A stretch of DNA of 25,827 nucleotides, from assembly GCA_021829055.1 (NCBI GenBank), contig JAJZCS010000001.1:1-25827 (forward strand), given 5' to 3'. Shown piece after piece: positions 7,009 to 16,335 of this stretch; position 1 is the stretch's first letter, and every line of letters starts with the position of its first letter. A program made the translations under genes and the position numbers. The notes beneath the pieces were generated by a model. The model did not search any database and had not been told where the DNA came from. It worked only from the letters and a program-made list of their open reading frames with translations. The stretch comes from Pseudomonadota bacterium. GTDB taxonomy: Bacteria > Pseudomonadota > Alphaproteobacteria > Acetobacterales > Acetobacteraceae.

Positions 7009-9678
7009 CTAGCTGGGATAAGTGCGTGCGCTTCCGATGGCGGCCTGAGCTGCGGCGAGGCGAGCGACTGGAACCCGGTATGGACTGCACGACACGTACT
7101 CCAGACCGATTTTCTCGCAGAAATTGATTGACGCTGGATCCCCTCCGTGTTCTCCACAGATGCCGAGTTTGATGTCTGGGCGCGTGGTCCGCCCCTTTTC
7201 GACAGCAATGCGGATCATTGTACCGACCCCTTCAATATCAAGGGTAACGAACGGATCTTTTGCAAGAATTCCGGACTCGATATAGCGGGGGAGAAAACGC
7301 CCGGCATCGTCGCGTGACAGACCGAACACGGTTTGGGTCAGATCGTTGGTGCCGAATGAAAAAAAGTCGGCTAGATCAGCAATCGAGTCGGCAGTCAGCG
7401 CCGCGCGGGGCAATTCGATCATAGTTCCGACGTCGTACTCGATGGTCGCTCTCCGCTCGTTGAATACGGCCGCTGCAACACGATCGATCTGTGCGCGGAT
7501 GATTTCGAACTCTCGGCGTACGCTGACTAACGGTACCATGATTTCCGGGCGGGGCGGCATGCCGGTTTCAACCGCAACATCCAGGGCAGCCTCAAAAATT
7601 GCACGGGCCTGCATCTCATAGATTTCGGGAAAGGAAATGCCCAGCCGGCAACCACGGTGCCCAAGCATGGGGTTTGCTTCACTCAGTTCTGCAGATCGTT
7701 GCAGCACAGCTGTCCTTGTTATCCCCAGGATTTCCGCAATTTCGGAAAGTTCAAGTTCACCGCGGGGCAGAAATTCGTGTAGCGGAGGATCCAGCAAACG
7801 GATGGTCACTGGGAGCCCCACCATGATCCGAAACAAGTCTGCGAAGTCACGGCGTTGAAAAGGCACTAATTTGTCTAGTGCCGACCGCCGCCCTGTTTCG
7901 TCGGGTGCCATGATCATCTGTCGGACAGCTCCAATGCGCTCTGGGTCGAAGAACATATGCTCGGTTCGTGAAAGGCCGATGCCGTCGGCGCCAAATTTAC
8001 GCGCCGTTTCGGCATCAAGCGGCGTTTCTGCATTGGCACGAATCTTCAAGCGCCGAACTTCATCGGCCCAGTCCATCAGGATTGCAAAATCGCCGGAAAG
8101 CGAAGGTTCAACCATCGGGACCAACCCAACAAAAATCTCACCTTTCGTTCCGTCAATTGTCAGCGTATCGCCCGCACGGACAATCGTGCTGCCGGCGGCC
8201 AGCATCTTCGCGGCGTAATCGATATGAAGGCCGCTTACGCCAGCAACGCACGGTCTACCCATGCCGCGAGCGACCACCGCAGCATGGCTGGTCATCCCAC
8301 CGCGCGTTGTCAGAATGCCGCTTGCCGCGTGCATGCCGTGGATATCTTCCGGAGTCGTCTCGACACGGGCTAGGATTACCGCCTCACCTTTCTGCGCTCT
8401 CATCTCAGCTTCGTCTGCTGAGAACACGACAACGCCGGATGCGGCCCCTGGAGACGCCGGCAATCCTTTCGCCAGTAATCTACGTGGGGCGTCGGGATCG
8501 AGAGTAGGATGTAGCAACTGATCGAGAGATTGCGGATTGACGCGCATGACTGCTTCGCGCTTGTCGATCAACCCTTCCCGTGCCATGTCGATTGCGATCC
8601 GAACGCTGGCCGGCGCGCTCCGCTTCGCGTTGCGAGTCTGCAACATATAAAGCTTTTTGCGCTGAATGGTAAACTCGATATCCTGCATATCGTGATAATG
8701 GCGCTCCAGTGTTTGGCGTACATGGTCGAGTTCGGCGTATGCTTCTGGCAATGCGTCCTCCAAGCTGATTTCGCCCGGCTTGGCATAACATTTTGACAAT
8801 GGGCGGGGCGTACGTGTGCCAGTGACTACGTCTTCGCCTTGGGCATTTAGCAGATATTCGCCGTAGAACTCGTTGATTCCGGTCGATGGGTCGCGTGTAA
8901 AGGCCACACCGGTCGCGCAATCATCCCCCATGTTGCCGAATACCATAGCTTGTACGGTTACTCCGGTTCCCCATTCGGCCGGAATTTCATGCAGCCGACG
9001 GTACGTAATGGCACGCTGATTCATCCACGAGCCAAAAACGGCGCCGATTGCACCCCAAAGCTGGTCATGCGGGTCTTGTGGAAAGGGTTTACCGGTTTCC
9101 GCGCGGACAACATCTTTATATGCCTCGACAATGCGGTGCCAATCCTGCGCCGCGAGTTGGGTATCCTCAACCACGCCCTCATCGATTTTGACGTTTTCAA
9201 TAATTTCCTCGAAGCGATGGTGCGCTACGCCGAGCACAACCGATCCGTACATCTGTATGAACCGGCGATACGAGTCCCAGGCAAAACGTGCGTCATCAGC
9301 ACTTCCGGCGAGCCCCTCAACAGTGACATCATTGAGGCCAAGGTTGAGGACGGTGTCCATCATTCCCGGCATTGACACACGTGCCCCAGAACGCACCGAA
9401 ACTAACAACGGCTTGTGCTTGCTCCCAAAGTTACGCCCGTCATGCTCCTCAATTTTTTTGAGCGCTGCATCGACTTGCGCTTCTAGTCCGGTGGGATACT
9501 GACGATCATTAGCATAAAAATCCGCACAAACTTCGGTTGTAATGGTGAAACCTGGGGGTACCGGCAGGTTGATGCGAGCCATCTCCGCTAGATTTGCTCC
9601 CTTGCTGCCGAGCAGGTCGTACATGGCTGCGCCACCGTCGCTAAGGCCCTGGTGAAAACTGTATACAAACTTACGCAT
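7009..9678 (-). CDS. ppdK: Pyruvate, phosphate dikinase
   Basis: An 889-residue enzyme interconverting pyruvate + ATP + Pi and phosphoenolpyruvate + AMP + PPi in the cytoplasm. It usually supports gluconeogenesis or PPi-linked glycolysis. The length is typical. The N-terminal ATP-grasp domain begins VYSFHQG, followed by LLGSKGANLAEM and SVRSGARVSMPGMMDTVLN. The swivelling phosphohistidine domain has TTRGGMTSHAAVVARGMGRP, with catalytic His465. The C-terminal TIM barrel ends with GICGEHGGDPASI, with catalytic Cys841, and FGTNDLTQ lies just before. All key residues are present. The start at 9678 is 9 bp after the glyS stop, with TAGGA upstream, so it is the third gene of a glyQ-glyS-ppdK operon. 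I recall this order from Acetobacteraceae/Rhodospirillales genomes, but could not check it here. Confidence 0.97.
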   Translation of the reverse strand: MRKFVYSFHQGLSDGGAAMYDLLGSKGANLAEMARINLPVPPGFTITTEVCADFYANDRQYPTGLEAQVDAALKKIEEHDGRNFGSKHKPLLVSVRSGARVSMPGMMDTVLNLGLNDVTVEGLAGSADDARFAWDSYRRFIQMYGSVVLGVAHHRFEEIIENVKIDEGVVEDTQLAAQDWHRIVEAYKDVVRAETGKPFPQDPHDQLWGAIGAVFGSWMNQRAITYRRLHEIPAEWGTGVTVQAMVFGNMGDDCATGVAFTRDPSTGINEFYGEYLLNAQGEDVVTGTRTPRPLSKCYAKPGEISLEDALPEAYAELDHVRQTLERHYHDMQDIEFTIQRKKLYMLQTRNAKRSAPASVRIAIDMAREGLIDKREAVMRVNPQSLDQLLHPTLDPDAPRRLLAKGLPASPGAASGVVVFSADEAEMRAQKGEAVILARVETTPEDIHGMHAASGILTTRGGMTSHAAVVARGMGRPCVAGVSGLHIDYAAKMLAAGSTIVRAGDTLTIDGTKGEIFVGLVPMVEPSLSGDFAILMDWADEVRRLKIRANAETPLDAETARKFGADGIGLSRTEHMFFDPERIGAVRQMIMAPDETGRRSALDKLVPFQRRDFADLFRIMVGLPVTIRLLDPPLHEFLPRGELELSEIAEILGITRTAVLQRSAELSEANPMLGHRGCRLGISFPEIYEMQARAIFEAALDVAVETGMPPRPEIMVPLVSVRREFEIIRAQIDRVAAAVFNERRATIEYDVGTMIELPRAALTADSIADLADFFSFGTNDLTQTVFGLSRDDAGRFLPRYIESGILAKDPFVTLDIEGVGTMIRIAVEKGRTTRPDIKLGICGEHGGDPASINFCEKIGLEYVSCSPYRVPVARLAAAQAAIGSARTYPS

Positions 9679-9687
9679 GGCGCGGTC

Positions 9688-11754
9688 CTACCCTTCCAGT
9701 TTCGAGAAGTCGGCAATACGATGCATCACATCGCGGAGCCTAGCGAGCAGACGCAGGCGGTTACGGCGGAGTGCCGGATCATCGGCGTTGACGGTGACGC
9801 CGTCAAAGAAGGCGTCAACCGGCGCGCGCAAATTGGCCAAGCCCATCATCGCGGACGTGTATTCCTCGGCTAATAGCGCCTCGGCGATCGATTTCGCCGA
9901 CAAATCGAGGGAATGCGACAATGAAATTTCAATGGCGTCGATCAAGAGGGAAGGATCAACTGTACCCTCATGAGGCCCGTCCTTTGCGTTTTCGATACGG
10001 AGGATGTTTACTCCTCGTCGATAAGCAGCAAGAAGATTACTGCCATCTTCGGTCGCCTGAAATGCAAGCACGGCGTCTGTAACGAGAATCAGACGAACAA
10101 TGTCAAAACTCTGGTCTACAGCAAAGACTGCGGAAAGTGCGTCATGCCGGCGGCCTTCATTCCGAAGCTGTACGCGTAGTCTCTCAACAATAAACTCCAC
10201 AATCTTAACGTTTTCGCCGCACCAGTCATATAAGTTCAGCCGATAATTTCCAGCGACAAGAATTCGAACAATGCCCAAAGCTGTGCGCCGGAGGCCATAC
10301 GGGTCGCCGGCTCCGGAGGGCATTTCATTGATGCTGAAAAACTCTCTAAGCATGTCGAACTTATCAGCGAGCGCGACAGCACATCCAATCTTGGTCTCAG
10401 GTTTAAGATATTCGTTGTGCGGCTGGGGTCTAGAAGCATCGGCTGTGATCCGGTCGATTGCTCCGCCTCCAGGTAGCGGATCGCTCGGTCCCCGTGGCAG
10501 GTAGTGGGTGCGGATTGCTGCCGCGATGACAGGATCATCGGCGTAATAACCTCCCATGATTCCTTGCAGTTCAGGAAATTCGCCGACCATTCCCGTTACG
10601 AGATCCGCTTTGCACAGCAATCCAGCTTTTTCTGCGCGCGCCGCCATTTCGGTGTTGACGCCCAGTGCTATGGCTATGCCCCGCGCGAGATTTGCAATAC
10701 GCAGAGCGCGGTCAAATTGCGAGCCGAGCTTGGTATGGAATGTCATAAACTTGAGCTTCGGCAAATAAAAATCGAGCGGATGCCGACGGTCCAAGGCATA
10801 GAAGTGTTCTGCGTCGGCAAGCCTGGCCCGCAGTACGCGTTCGTTGCCGGCTACGATGGCTTCGCCGCCATCTTCAGCTTCAATGTTCGAAATAAAGGCG
10901 AACCATGGGGCGGGAGTGCCGTTCGTGTGTCGGACAGCAAAGTAGCGCTGGTTCGCTTTCATCGTAAGCTCGCGCACTTCAGGGGGCAGCTCCATGTGGT
11001 GAGGCTCAATTCGCCCGATCCGTGCTACGGGCCACTCGACTAAACCAGTAACCTCATCAAGCAAGGCCTCGTCCACGACTACATCGATATCCCTAGAGGC
11101 CGTGAGTTGCTGCAATCCCGCTTTAATCGCCGCACGTCGTTTAGCAGCATCGGCGATGACAAATCGCCGCTCGAGCTCAAGCTCCCATTGCTCAGCGCTC
11201 CTGACAATGAATGTTCCGGGCGCAAGAAAGCGATGGCCTTCCGATACGTTGGCCGATGTGATCGGGCCGATTGTGATCGGAATCACGTTTTGATCGAGGA
11301 GGCAGACGATCCGGCGCAGCGGCCGGACCCAGGCGAAGCCCCCACTTTGTCCCCAGCGCATTGATTTTGGCCATCGAAATTGCGTCAGCGCTATGGTGAG
11401 ATTCTCGGCGATCAAACTTTCGGCGGAACGCGCAATGTCAAGTCGGGCAAGGACAAAATATCCTTTTTGCTCAACGAGGGCTTCACGTTTTGCTTGATGT
11501 TTGCGAAGGAAGCCATCAACCGCTGCAGCGGATGCGGTGAGTTTCGGGCCGCGTATTTCTGTCTCAGCGGCGGGTGCTTCGCTATCGACGACCGCCCGAG
11601 CGGCAATTCGACGTGGGCCGTAAAAACCGCGGATTTCCCGCGGCGCAAGAGCGTTTAGCGATTGCTCAATTATAGAAACCAACTCCTTCGCGGCCGCGGC
11701 TTGCATCCGTGCAGGGATCTCTTCGGAGAAGAGTTCCATAAAAACCTGAGGCAT
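9688..11754 (-). CDS. glyS: Glycine--tRNA ligase beta subunit
   Basis: The 688-residue beta subunit of the alpha2beta2 bacterial glycyl-tRNA synthetase, which charges tRNA-Gly together with GlyQ. It begins [20 protein letters not shown], the family signature, and carries EWPVA, ELTMKANQRYF and KADLVTGMVGEFPELQGIMG, which are the HD-like core motifs. The C-terminal tRNA-binding region ends RLRLLARLRDVMHRIADFSK, the usual C-terminus, so it is complete. Its ATG overlaps the glyQ stop by one base (TAATG), indicating translational coupling and equal subunit output. It is followed by ppdK after 9 bp. Confidence 0.97.
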   Translation of the reverse strand: MPQVFMELFSEEIPARMQAAAAKELVSIIEQSLNALAPREIRGFYGPRRIAARAVVDSEAPAAETEIRGPKLTASAAAVDGFLRKHQAKREALVEQKGYFVLARLDIARSAESLIAENLTIALTQFRWPKSMRWGQSGGFAWVRPLRRIVCLLDQNVIPITIGPITSANVSEGHRFLAPGTFIVRSAEQWELELERRFVIADAAKRRAAIKAGLQQLTASRDIDVVVDEALLDEVTGLVEWPVARIGRIEPHHMELPPEVRELTMKANQRYFAVRHTNGTPAPWFAFISNIEAEDGGEAIVAGNERVLRARLADAEHFYALDRRHPLDFYLPKLKFMTFHTKLGSQFDRALRIANLARGIAIALGVNTEMAARAEKAGLLCKADLVTGMVGEFPELQGIMGGYYADDPVIAAAIRTHYLPRGPSDPLPGGGAIDRITADASRPQPHNEYLKPETKIGCAVALADKFDMLREFFSINEMPSGAGDPYGLRRTALGIVRILVAGNYRLNLYDWCGENVKIVEFIVERLRVQLRNEGRRHDALSAVFAVDQSFDIVRLILVTDAVLAFQATEDGSNLLAAYRRGVNILRIENAKDGPHEGTVDPSLLIDAIEISLSHSLDLSAKSIAEALLAEEYTSAMMGLANLRAPVDAFFDGVTVNADDPALRRNRLRLLARLRDVMHRIADFSKLEG

Positions 11755-12638
11755 TATTGAGCTTGTCCCGTGATCCAGGCTTCGGCGCAGACCTTGGCCA
11801 AAGCCCGTACGCGGGCTATGTATGATGCGCGTTCAGCGACCGATATCACGCCACGCGCATCAAGCAGGTTGAAGAGATGACTAGCTTTTATACAGTAATC
11901 ATAAGCAGGAAGCGCCAGCTGTCGCTGCACAAGCGTGACGCACTCGGCCTCGGCGTCCGCAAAATGGCGGCTTAGCATATCCGCGTTGGCGGCCTCGAAG
12001 TTGTGTGTGGAATACTCCTTCTCTGCTCGCAAAAAAACATCACCATAAGTAATCCCGGTATCATTATAGTGGAGATCAAAAACATTTTCGACGCCTTGAA
12101 CATACATCGCAAGGCGCTCTAGCCCATATGTCATCTCAAAGCTGGGCGTGTCGAGCGTAATCCCGCCCACCTGCTGAAAGTAGGTGAACTGGCCAACTTC
12201 CATTCCGTCACACCAAACCTCCCAGCCCAAACCCCAGGCTCCAAGAGTCGGGCTTTCCCAATCGTCTTCGACAAAACGGAAGTCGTGCAGCAAGGGATCG
12301 AGCCCGATCTCCCGGTAGCTCCTGAGCAGAAGCTCTTGTGCATCGGCGGGGCTCGGTTTGATAATGACCTGATATTGGTAATAGTGCTGTAGGCGGTTCG
12401 GATTCTCACCATATCTTCCATCGGAGGGCCGACGTGACGGTTGCACGTAGGCGGCTCGCCACGGGGCGGGGCCAAGCGCCCGGAGCGTCGTGGCTGGATG
12501 AAATGTACCGGCGCCCATTTCCACGTCATAAGGTTGCAGGATAACGCACCCTTGCTTCGCCCAGAAATGGTGAAGCGCAAGAATGATGTCCTGGAAGCTC
12601 ATCGGATCGGCGTACGAGGCAATGTTCGATATATTCAT
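11754..12638 (-). CDS. glyQ: Glycine--tRNA ligase alpha subunit
   Basis: A 294-residue class II catalytic subunit that activates glycine and pairs with GlyS. Highly conserved stretches are visible: [75 protein letters not shown] and [20 protein letters not shown]. The length is typical. Two starts are possible: ATG 12638 (used here) and ATG 12602, just before SFQDII. Neither has a strong Shine-Dalgarno sequence; the longer one is kept because a few extra residues are common. It is the first gene of glyQ-glyS-ppdK. Its promoter must lie in the short 55-bp gap to the divergent membrane-protein gene or inside that gene. Confidence 0.97.
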   Translation of the reverse strand: MNISNIASYADPMSFQDIILALHHFWAKQGCVILQPYDVEMGAGTFHPATTLRALGPAPWRAAYVQPSRRPSDGRYGENPNRLQHYYQYQVIIKPSPADAQELLLRSYREIGLDPLLHDFRFVEDDWESPTLGAWGLGWEVWCDGMEVGQFTYFQQVGGITLDTPSFEMTYGLERLAMYVQGVENVFDLHYNDTGITYGDVFLRAEKEYSTHNFEAANADMLSRHFADAEAECVTLVQRQLALPAYDYCIKASHLFNLLDARGVISVAERASYIARVRALAKVCAEAWITGQAQ

Positions 12639-12693
12639 TGGTTCATGTTATGTGCTGAGCGTTTTCGCAACGCACCATTACGAGGGGTAAGGC

Positions 12694-13089
12694 ATGAGGG
12701 CAAGGTTGCTTGGGACCGGAATGAGACGTGGAGATCGGATGGGGGTCGCCATTGTGGCGGCTGCTGCGGTGTCCGCAATTTCTTTCCGGATAACCACTGT
12801 CGAACCACGAGAGTTCGTCGGCCTCTGTGCCAGCCGGCATGCCCCTTGGATTTGTGCAGTCCGCCATGCCGTGCTGTGGCTACAATACGAGCATTCGTTC
12901 GGCCTGACCTCGTTGCTGCTCGGCCTCTTTGCGTTTGTCTTTACCTATCGTCCTCTCGGCGTCGTAGCGCTGGCCTTTGGGGCGATCGCTATCATCAACT
13001 ACAATGCCACTGAGGGGGTGGTTGGCGCAGCCTTAGGGTTGTGGGGATGGCTCGAAGCCAGCACAACGAGCTCATCCAGAACCGCATAG
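12694..13089 (+). CDS. Small hypothetical membrane protein, divergent from glyQ
   Basis: A 131-residue protein, with GAGGGG placed 6 nt before the ATG. Hydrophobic segments are visible at about residues 17-31 (VAIVAAAAVSAISF) and 68-108 (FGLTSLLLGLFAFVF, then PLGVVALAFGAIAIINY and VVGAALGLWGWLE), so probably three to four membrane helices. Between them lies a soluble stretch with two Cys residues (EFVGLCASRHAPWICAVRH). I recognise no catalytic motif and cannot name a family. The reading frame looks native because of its good ribosome site, its hydrophobic pattern and the lack of any opposing gene. Function is unknown. Confidence 0.65.
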   Translation: MRARLLGTGMRRGDRMGVAIVAAAAVSAISFRITTVEPREFVGLCASRHAPWICAVRHAVLWLQYEHSFGLTSLLLGLFAFVFTYRPLGVVALAFGAIAIINYNATEGVVGAALGLWGWLEASTTSSSRTA

Positions 13090-13360
13090 TACAAAAAAAT
13101 TATGCAAGCCATAGGATGATGGCTCGATTTGATCCAGATGTGTCAACAAAGTCCTTTCCGCATCTCAAACTTCCAAGAGGAGCGCGTGGCCACGGATAAT
13201 AGAGTATCTACGGTTGCCGTGCGCCTTGTCACGTTTATTGGCAGTGTTTTGCGTAGTTGCACATGCAGTTATCACAGAACGACGCCTGCGTGCTGCTATA
13301 CATGGATCCGTATTAGCTTTGGCAGTAGAATCGTGTCGTTGGATGTAAATCAGAGCTAGC
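13090..13360. other. Gene-free stretch before the second IS3 remnant
   Basis: No reading frame, RNA gene or strong hairpin is recognised in these 271 bp. It may be a relic of the insertion event or the 3' region of the membrane-protein gene. Confidence 0.4.
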
Positions 13361-14295
13361 TCCGGTTGTTTGGACAGTGCCCCGCGGAAATTAAGTGGAT
13401 TCCTGCCGGGGTACACTGAACGCGGGGTTGCGGTTTTGCTGTGGCGCCGGGAGGGCGTAGCCCGACCAGAGCCGCGGCAAAACCGCACGACGACGGTCAT
13501 GCGGCCGCCACCATTGCGCGTGCGCGCCGAAATAAGCCTCGTCGGGCGTGCGCCCGTCAAGGCTCGAATGCGGGCGGCTCTGATGGTAGAACGCCAGATA
13601 TCGGGAGATCGAAGCCCGCGCAGCAGATACGGATAGATCTTGGGCCCCGGCGCCGGCTTGCTCATGTTCGGACGCCGGTAGATCGCGGCGAGCCCCCTCC
13701 GCTTCATCAGCGTCGCGACATGGCGCCAGCCGACCGGAACCCCCTCGCGCCGCAACAGATCCCGCAGCATCCGTGCCCCCGCAAACGGGTAATCGAGATG
13801 CAGTTCGTCAAGCCGGCGCATCAGCGCCAGATCCTCCACCGAAACCGGCCGGGGCTTGTTACTGCGGGCAAGCGTCAGAACCTTCGCCTCGCACACCACA
13901 GCCAGGTCGTGCTCCCGGTCGATCATCGCTTTGCGCTCAGCAGGCCGGCCTTGCCCAGCGCGGCGGATAAAAAATCGTTCTCCAGCGCCCGCTCCCCGAC
14001 CTTCGCGTGCAGCGCCTTCAGATCCACCGGCGCTGCCGCAGGTCCCGCCTTGTCCTGCCCAAATACCCCGGCCGCGCCTTCCAGGCCGGGATCCGGTTCG
14101 GGTGAACATCAAACTGATGCGCCAGTGCGGCCAGCGTCTTCTCCCCCTTCACCGCAGCCAGGGCCACCTTCGCCTCAAACGCCGGTGAATGCCTCCGTTA
14201 ATCCCTCTTCGTCATCTCATCCTGCTCCACAGCCATCATCCTGGCCGCCCTCAGGCCGATTTTCCACTCTTCTCACCGTCCAAATTCCCAGCCCC
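13361..14295 (-). mobile_element. Second degenerate IS3-family element, core-deleted
   Basis: About 935 bp. Terminal repeats are recognisable: the plus-strand left end has GGTTGTTTGGACAGTGCCCC and the minus-strand right end has GGGAATTTGGACGGTGAGAA. They share the TTTGGAC.GTG core in inverted orientation. Inside is a minus-strand OrfA/OrfB pair that is broken and missing the DDE core. The outer end is only 18 bp from the purH stop, so the element inserted just outside the purH coding region. The inner ends differ from those of the 2359-2948 remnant, so these are different IS3 subtypes. The exact ends are uncertain by several bases. Confidence 0.78.
13391..14215 (-). pseudogene. IS3-family OrfA/OrfB transposase remnant lacking the DDE core
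   Basis: OrfA starts at ATG 14215 as MTKRD, then a TAA, then RRHSPAFEAKVALAAVKGEK and TLAALAHQFDVHPNRIPAWK. After a frame change it ends ALHAKVGERALENDFLSAAL and GKAGLLSAKR-stop. OrfB begins MIDREHDLAVVCEAKVLTLA at 13926 and runs through LMRRLDELHLDYPFAGARML and IYPYLLRG. At about 13620 it joins, out of frame, to ARASISRYLAFYHQSRPHSS and LDGRTPDEAYFGAHA, the C-terminal end. Its stop is at 13391. The roughly 150-170 residues normally between these parts, with all DDE residues, are gone. It cannot transpose by itself. Confidence 0.88.
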
Positions 14296-14312
14296 AGCTC
14301 TGTCGGCGATCT

Positions 14313-15854
14313 TCAATGCCGGAAATGCCGCACGCCGGTAAACACCATGGCCACTCCTGCTTTATCCGCAGCTGCGATCACTTCTGCGTCACGGATCGAG
14401 CCGCCTGGCTGAATGACCGCGGTCGCGCCCGCTTCGATCGCCGCCTCAAGGCCATCTGCAAACGGAAAAAATGCATCGGAAGCAACAACCGAACCTGCAA
14501 TTGCTCTTCCTCCTTTAGAGGCTGCAATGCGCGCCGAATCGACACGACTCATTTGCCCAGCGCCAATGCCAGTCGTCGCAGCAGATTTCGCGTAGACAAT
14601 AGCGTTCGATTTCACATGCTTGGCGACCCGATATGCAAAAATCAAATCAGTGAGCTCGGTCTCTGTTGGGCGGCGCTGGGTAACAATTCTCAGGTCATCG
14701 AGGTGGACTTGGCCACAGTCGCAATCCTGGGCAAGGAAACCACCACCAACGCTACGAATGACGGTTCCCGCAGCAGTCGGATCAGGTACAGCGCCTGCGA
14801 TCAGTAGCCGCAAGTTCTTCTTTTTAGACAGAATTTTAACCGCCTCCGGCTCCGCATCTGGCGCGATGATCACCTCCGAAAAGAGGTCCGCCATCTTTTC
14901 TGCGACCGCCGCATCAATCGTACGATTGACTGCTATAATCCCGCCAAATGCGCTGACTGGATCGCAGGCTAGAGCACGAGGCCAAGCGTCGGCAAGATCA
15001 GTACCCAGGGCCACGCCGCATGGATTGGCATGCTTGACGATGACAACCGCCGGTTCATCAAACTCAGCGACGCACTCATAGGCGGCGTCGGTGTCATTAA
15101 TGTTGTTATACGAGAGTTCCTTCCCCTGCACCTGCCGCGCTGTCGCTACACCCGGCCGGTTTCCGGTTATGTAGAAAGCCGCCGCTTGGTGGGGGTTTTC
15201 GCCATAACGCAGAATTTGTCGCTTGGTGCCGACGATACTTCGTCGTTCTGGGAAACGGTCACCGACCTGACTGGCAAACCAGGACGCGATCGCGGCATCA
15301 TAGGCGGCAGTACGGCCAAACGCCGCGCAAGCGAATCGGCGACGTTGGGCAAGGGTAGTACCGCCGCTCTCAAGCGCCGCGATCAGATCGGGATATTGGG
15401 CCGGATCAGTCAATACCGTGACAAAATCATGGTTCTTGGCGCCGGCACGAATCAGCGCCGGCCCGCCAATATCAATATATTCTATACACTCCGCGAACTC
15501 GGCTCCCTGGGTAACCGCAGCTTCGAACGCATACAGATTGACTACCAACAGATCAATCGGAGAAATATCATATCGGTTCATTTGCGTAAGATGCTCGGGT
15601 AAATCGCGCCGGCCGAGCAGGCCACCATGAATTTTGGGAGCCAAGGTCTTCACTCGTCCATCGAGAATTTCTGGGAATCCTGTATAATCCGCCACTTCCG
15701 TTACGTTCATGCCGGCCTTACGTAAGGCGCTAGCTGAGCCGCCGGTCGAGAGGATTTCCACTTTCTTTGCTGCCAGTGCCACACCCAATTCGACCAAACC
15801 CGTCTTGTCGGATACCGATATCAGTGCGCGCCTGATGTTTACCACGTCGATCAT
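14313..15854 (-). CDS. purH: Bifunctional AICAR formyltransferase / IMP cyclohydrolase
   Basis: About 513 residues, catalysing the last two steps of purine synthesis (AICAR to FAICAR to IMP). The N-terminal cyclohydrolase domain shows [46 protein letters not shown] and [11 protein letters not shown]. The C-terminal transformylase domain shows [25 protein letters not shown], the catalytic KHANPCGVA, and ends [12 protein letters not shown], the usual C-terminus. ATG 15854 is preferred, with AGGGG about 9-10 nt upstream; two TTG codons directly before it could also initiate. The creA-like gene ends 16 bp upstream on the same strand, so purH is likely the last gene of that transcript. Its 3' side is an IS3 remnant. 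Confidence 0.97.
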   Translation of the reverse strand: MIDVVNIRRALISVSDKTGLVELGVALAAKKVEILSTGGSASALRKAGMNVTEVADYTGFPEILDGRVKTLAPKIHGGLLGRRDLPEHLTQMNRYDISPIDLLVVNLYAFEAAVTQGAEFAECIEYIDIGGPALIRAGAKNHDFVTVLTDPAQYPDLIAALESGGTTLAQRRRFACAAFGRTAAYDAAIASWFASQVGDRFPERRSIVGTKRQILRYGENPHQAAAFYITGNRPGVATARQVQGKELSYNNINDTDAAYECVAEFDEPAVVIVKHANPCGVALGTDLADAWPRALACDPVSAFGGIIAVNRTIDAAVAEKMADLFSEVIIAPDAEPEAVKILSKKKNLRLLIAGAVPDPTAAGTVIRSVGGGFLAQDCDCGQVHLDDLRIVTQRRPTETELTDLIFAYRVAKHVKSNAIVYAKSAATTGIGAGQMSRVDSARIAASKGGRAIAGSVVASDAFFPFADGLEAAIEAGATAVIQPGGSIRDAEVIAAADKAGVAMVFTGVRHFRH

Positions 15855-15870
15855 CAACAAAAACCCCTGC

Positions 15871-16335
15871 TCAATTGGAACCAGTCACCGGCACCGCCGA
15901 AATGGCATTAGCTGGCGATCCATGAATAATCTTCGTGCTGATCAGCAAGTAGACGATAGCCTTGTGGTCGGGGTCGATAAAGCGGAAAAGATTGAAATGC
16001 TTGACCAAGAACGATGCGGAAATCGAGGCGATCTCCTGCCTTGCCGGTAGGCCGGCAGGAATCTTCACTGGCCCGTCTGCAAGGCACGACAGGGCAAAAC
16101 GTGACGGGTCGGTGGCCACGCCGAGACTGCCTTTGATGCCGCCGGTCTTGGCAAAACTAGCATAGCACGCAACATTAGGAATCTTCGGATCATCCAAACG
16201 TTCGACAACAACTTTGTTGTTGGCTCCGATAAGACGGAAATCCGTCGACACAGATCCAATTGTAGTGTCGGCCCGTGCTGAAACGCCCAATACCGACAAC
16301 CCCAGAGCGAGCGCTACCCAGAGACCCCGATTCAT
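15871..16335 (-). CDS. CreA-like secreted protein
   Basis: About 154 residues from ATG 16335. The N-terminal signal peptide ([18 protein letters not shown], cut likely before DTTIGS) indicates periplasmic export. The mature part matches the CreA family closely: [49 protein letters not shown], then SLVF-like and FRFIDP, and a C-terminal [11 protein letters not shown] as in E. coli CreA. Two cysteines (in VACYAS and LSCLAD) probably form a disulfide. CreA function is unknown. Its ATG overlaps the glycosyltransferase stop (TGATG) and AAGGAG lies 7 nt upstream, so the two are translationally coupled. That pairing with a glycosyltransferase is unusual. Confidence 0.88.
   Translation of the reverse strand: MNRGLWVALALGLSVLGVSARADTTIGSVSTDFRLIGANNKVVVERLDDPKIPNVACYASFAKTGGIKGSLGVATDPSRFALSCLADGPVKIPAGLPARQEIASISASFLVKHFNLFRFIDPDHKAIVYLLISTKIIHGSPANAISAVPVTGSN

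Noticed and set aside
13441..14412. Long plus-strand frame of 323 residues
   Set aside because: It is Pro/Arg/Ser-rich and lies opposite the IS3 transposase remnant; a GC-rich shadow.
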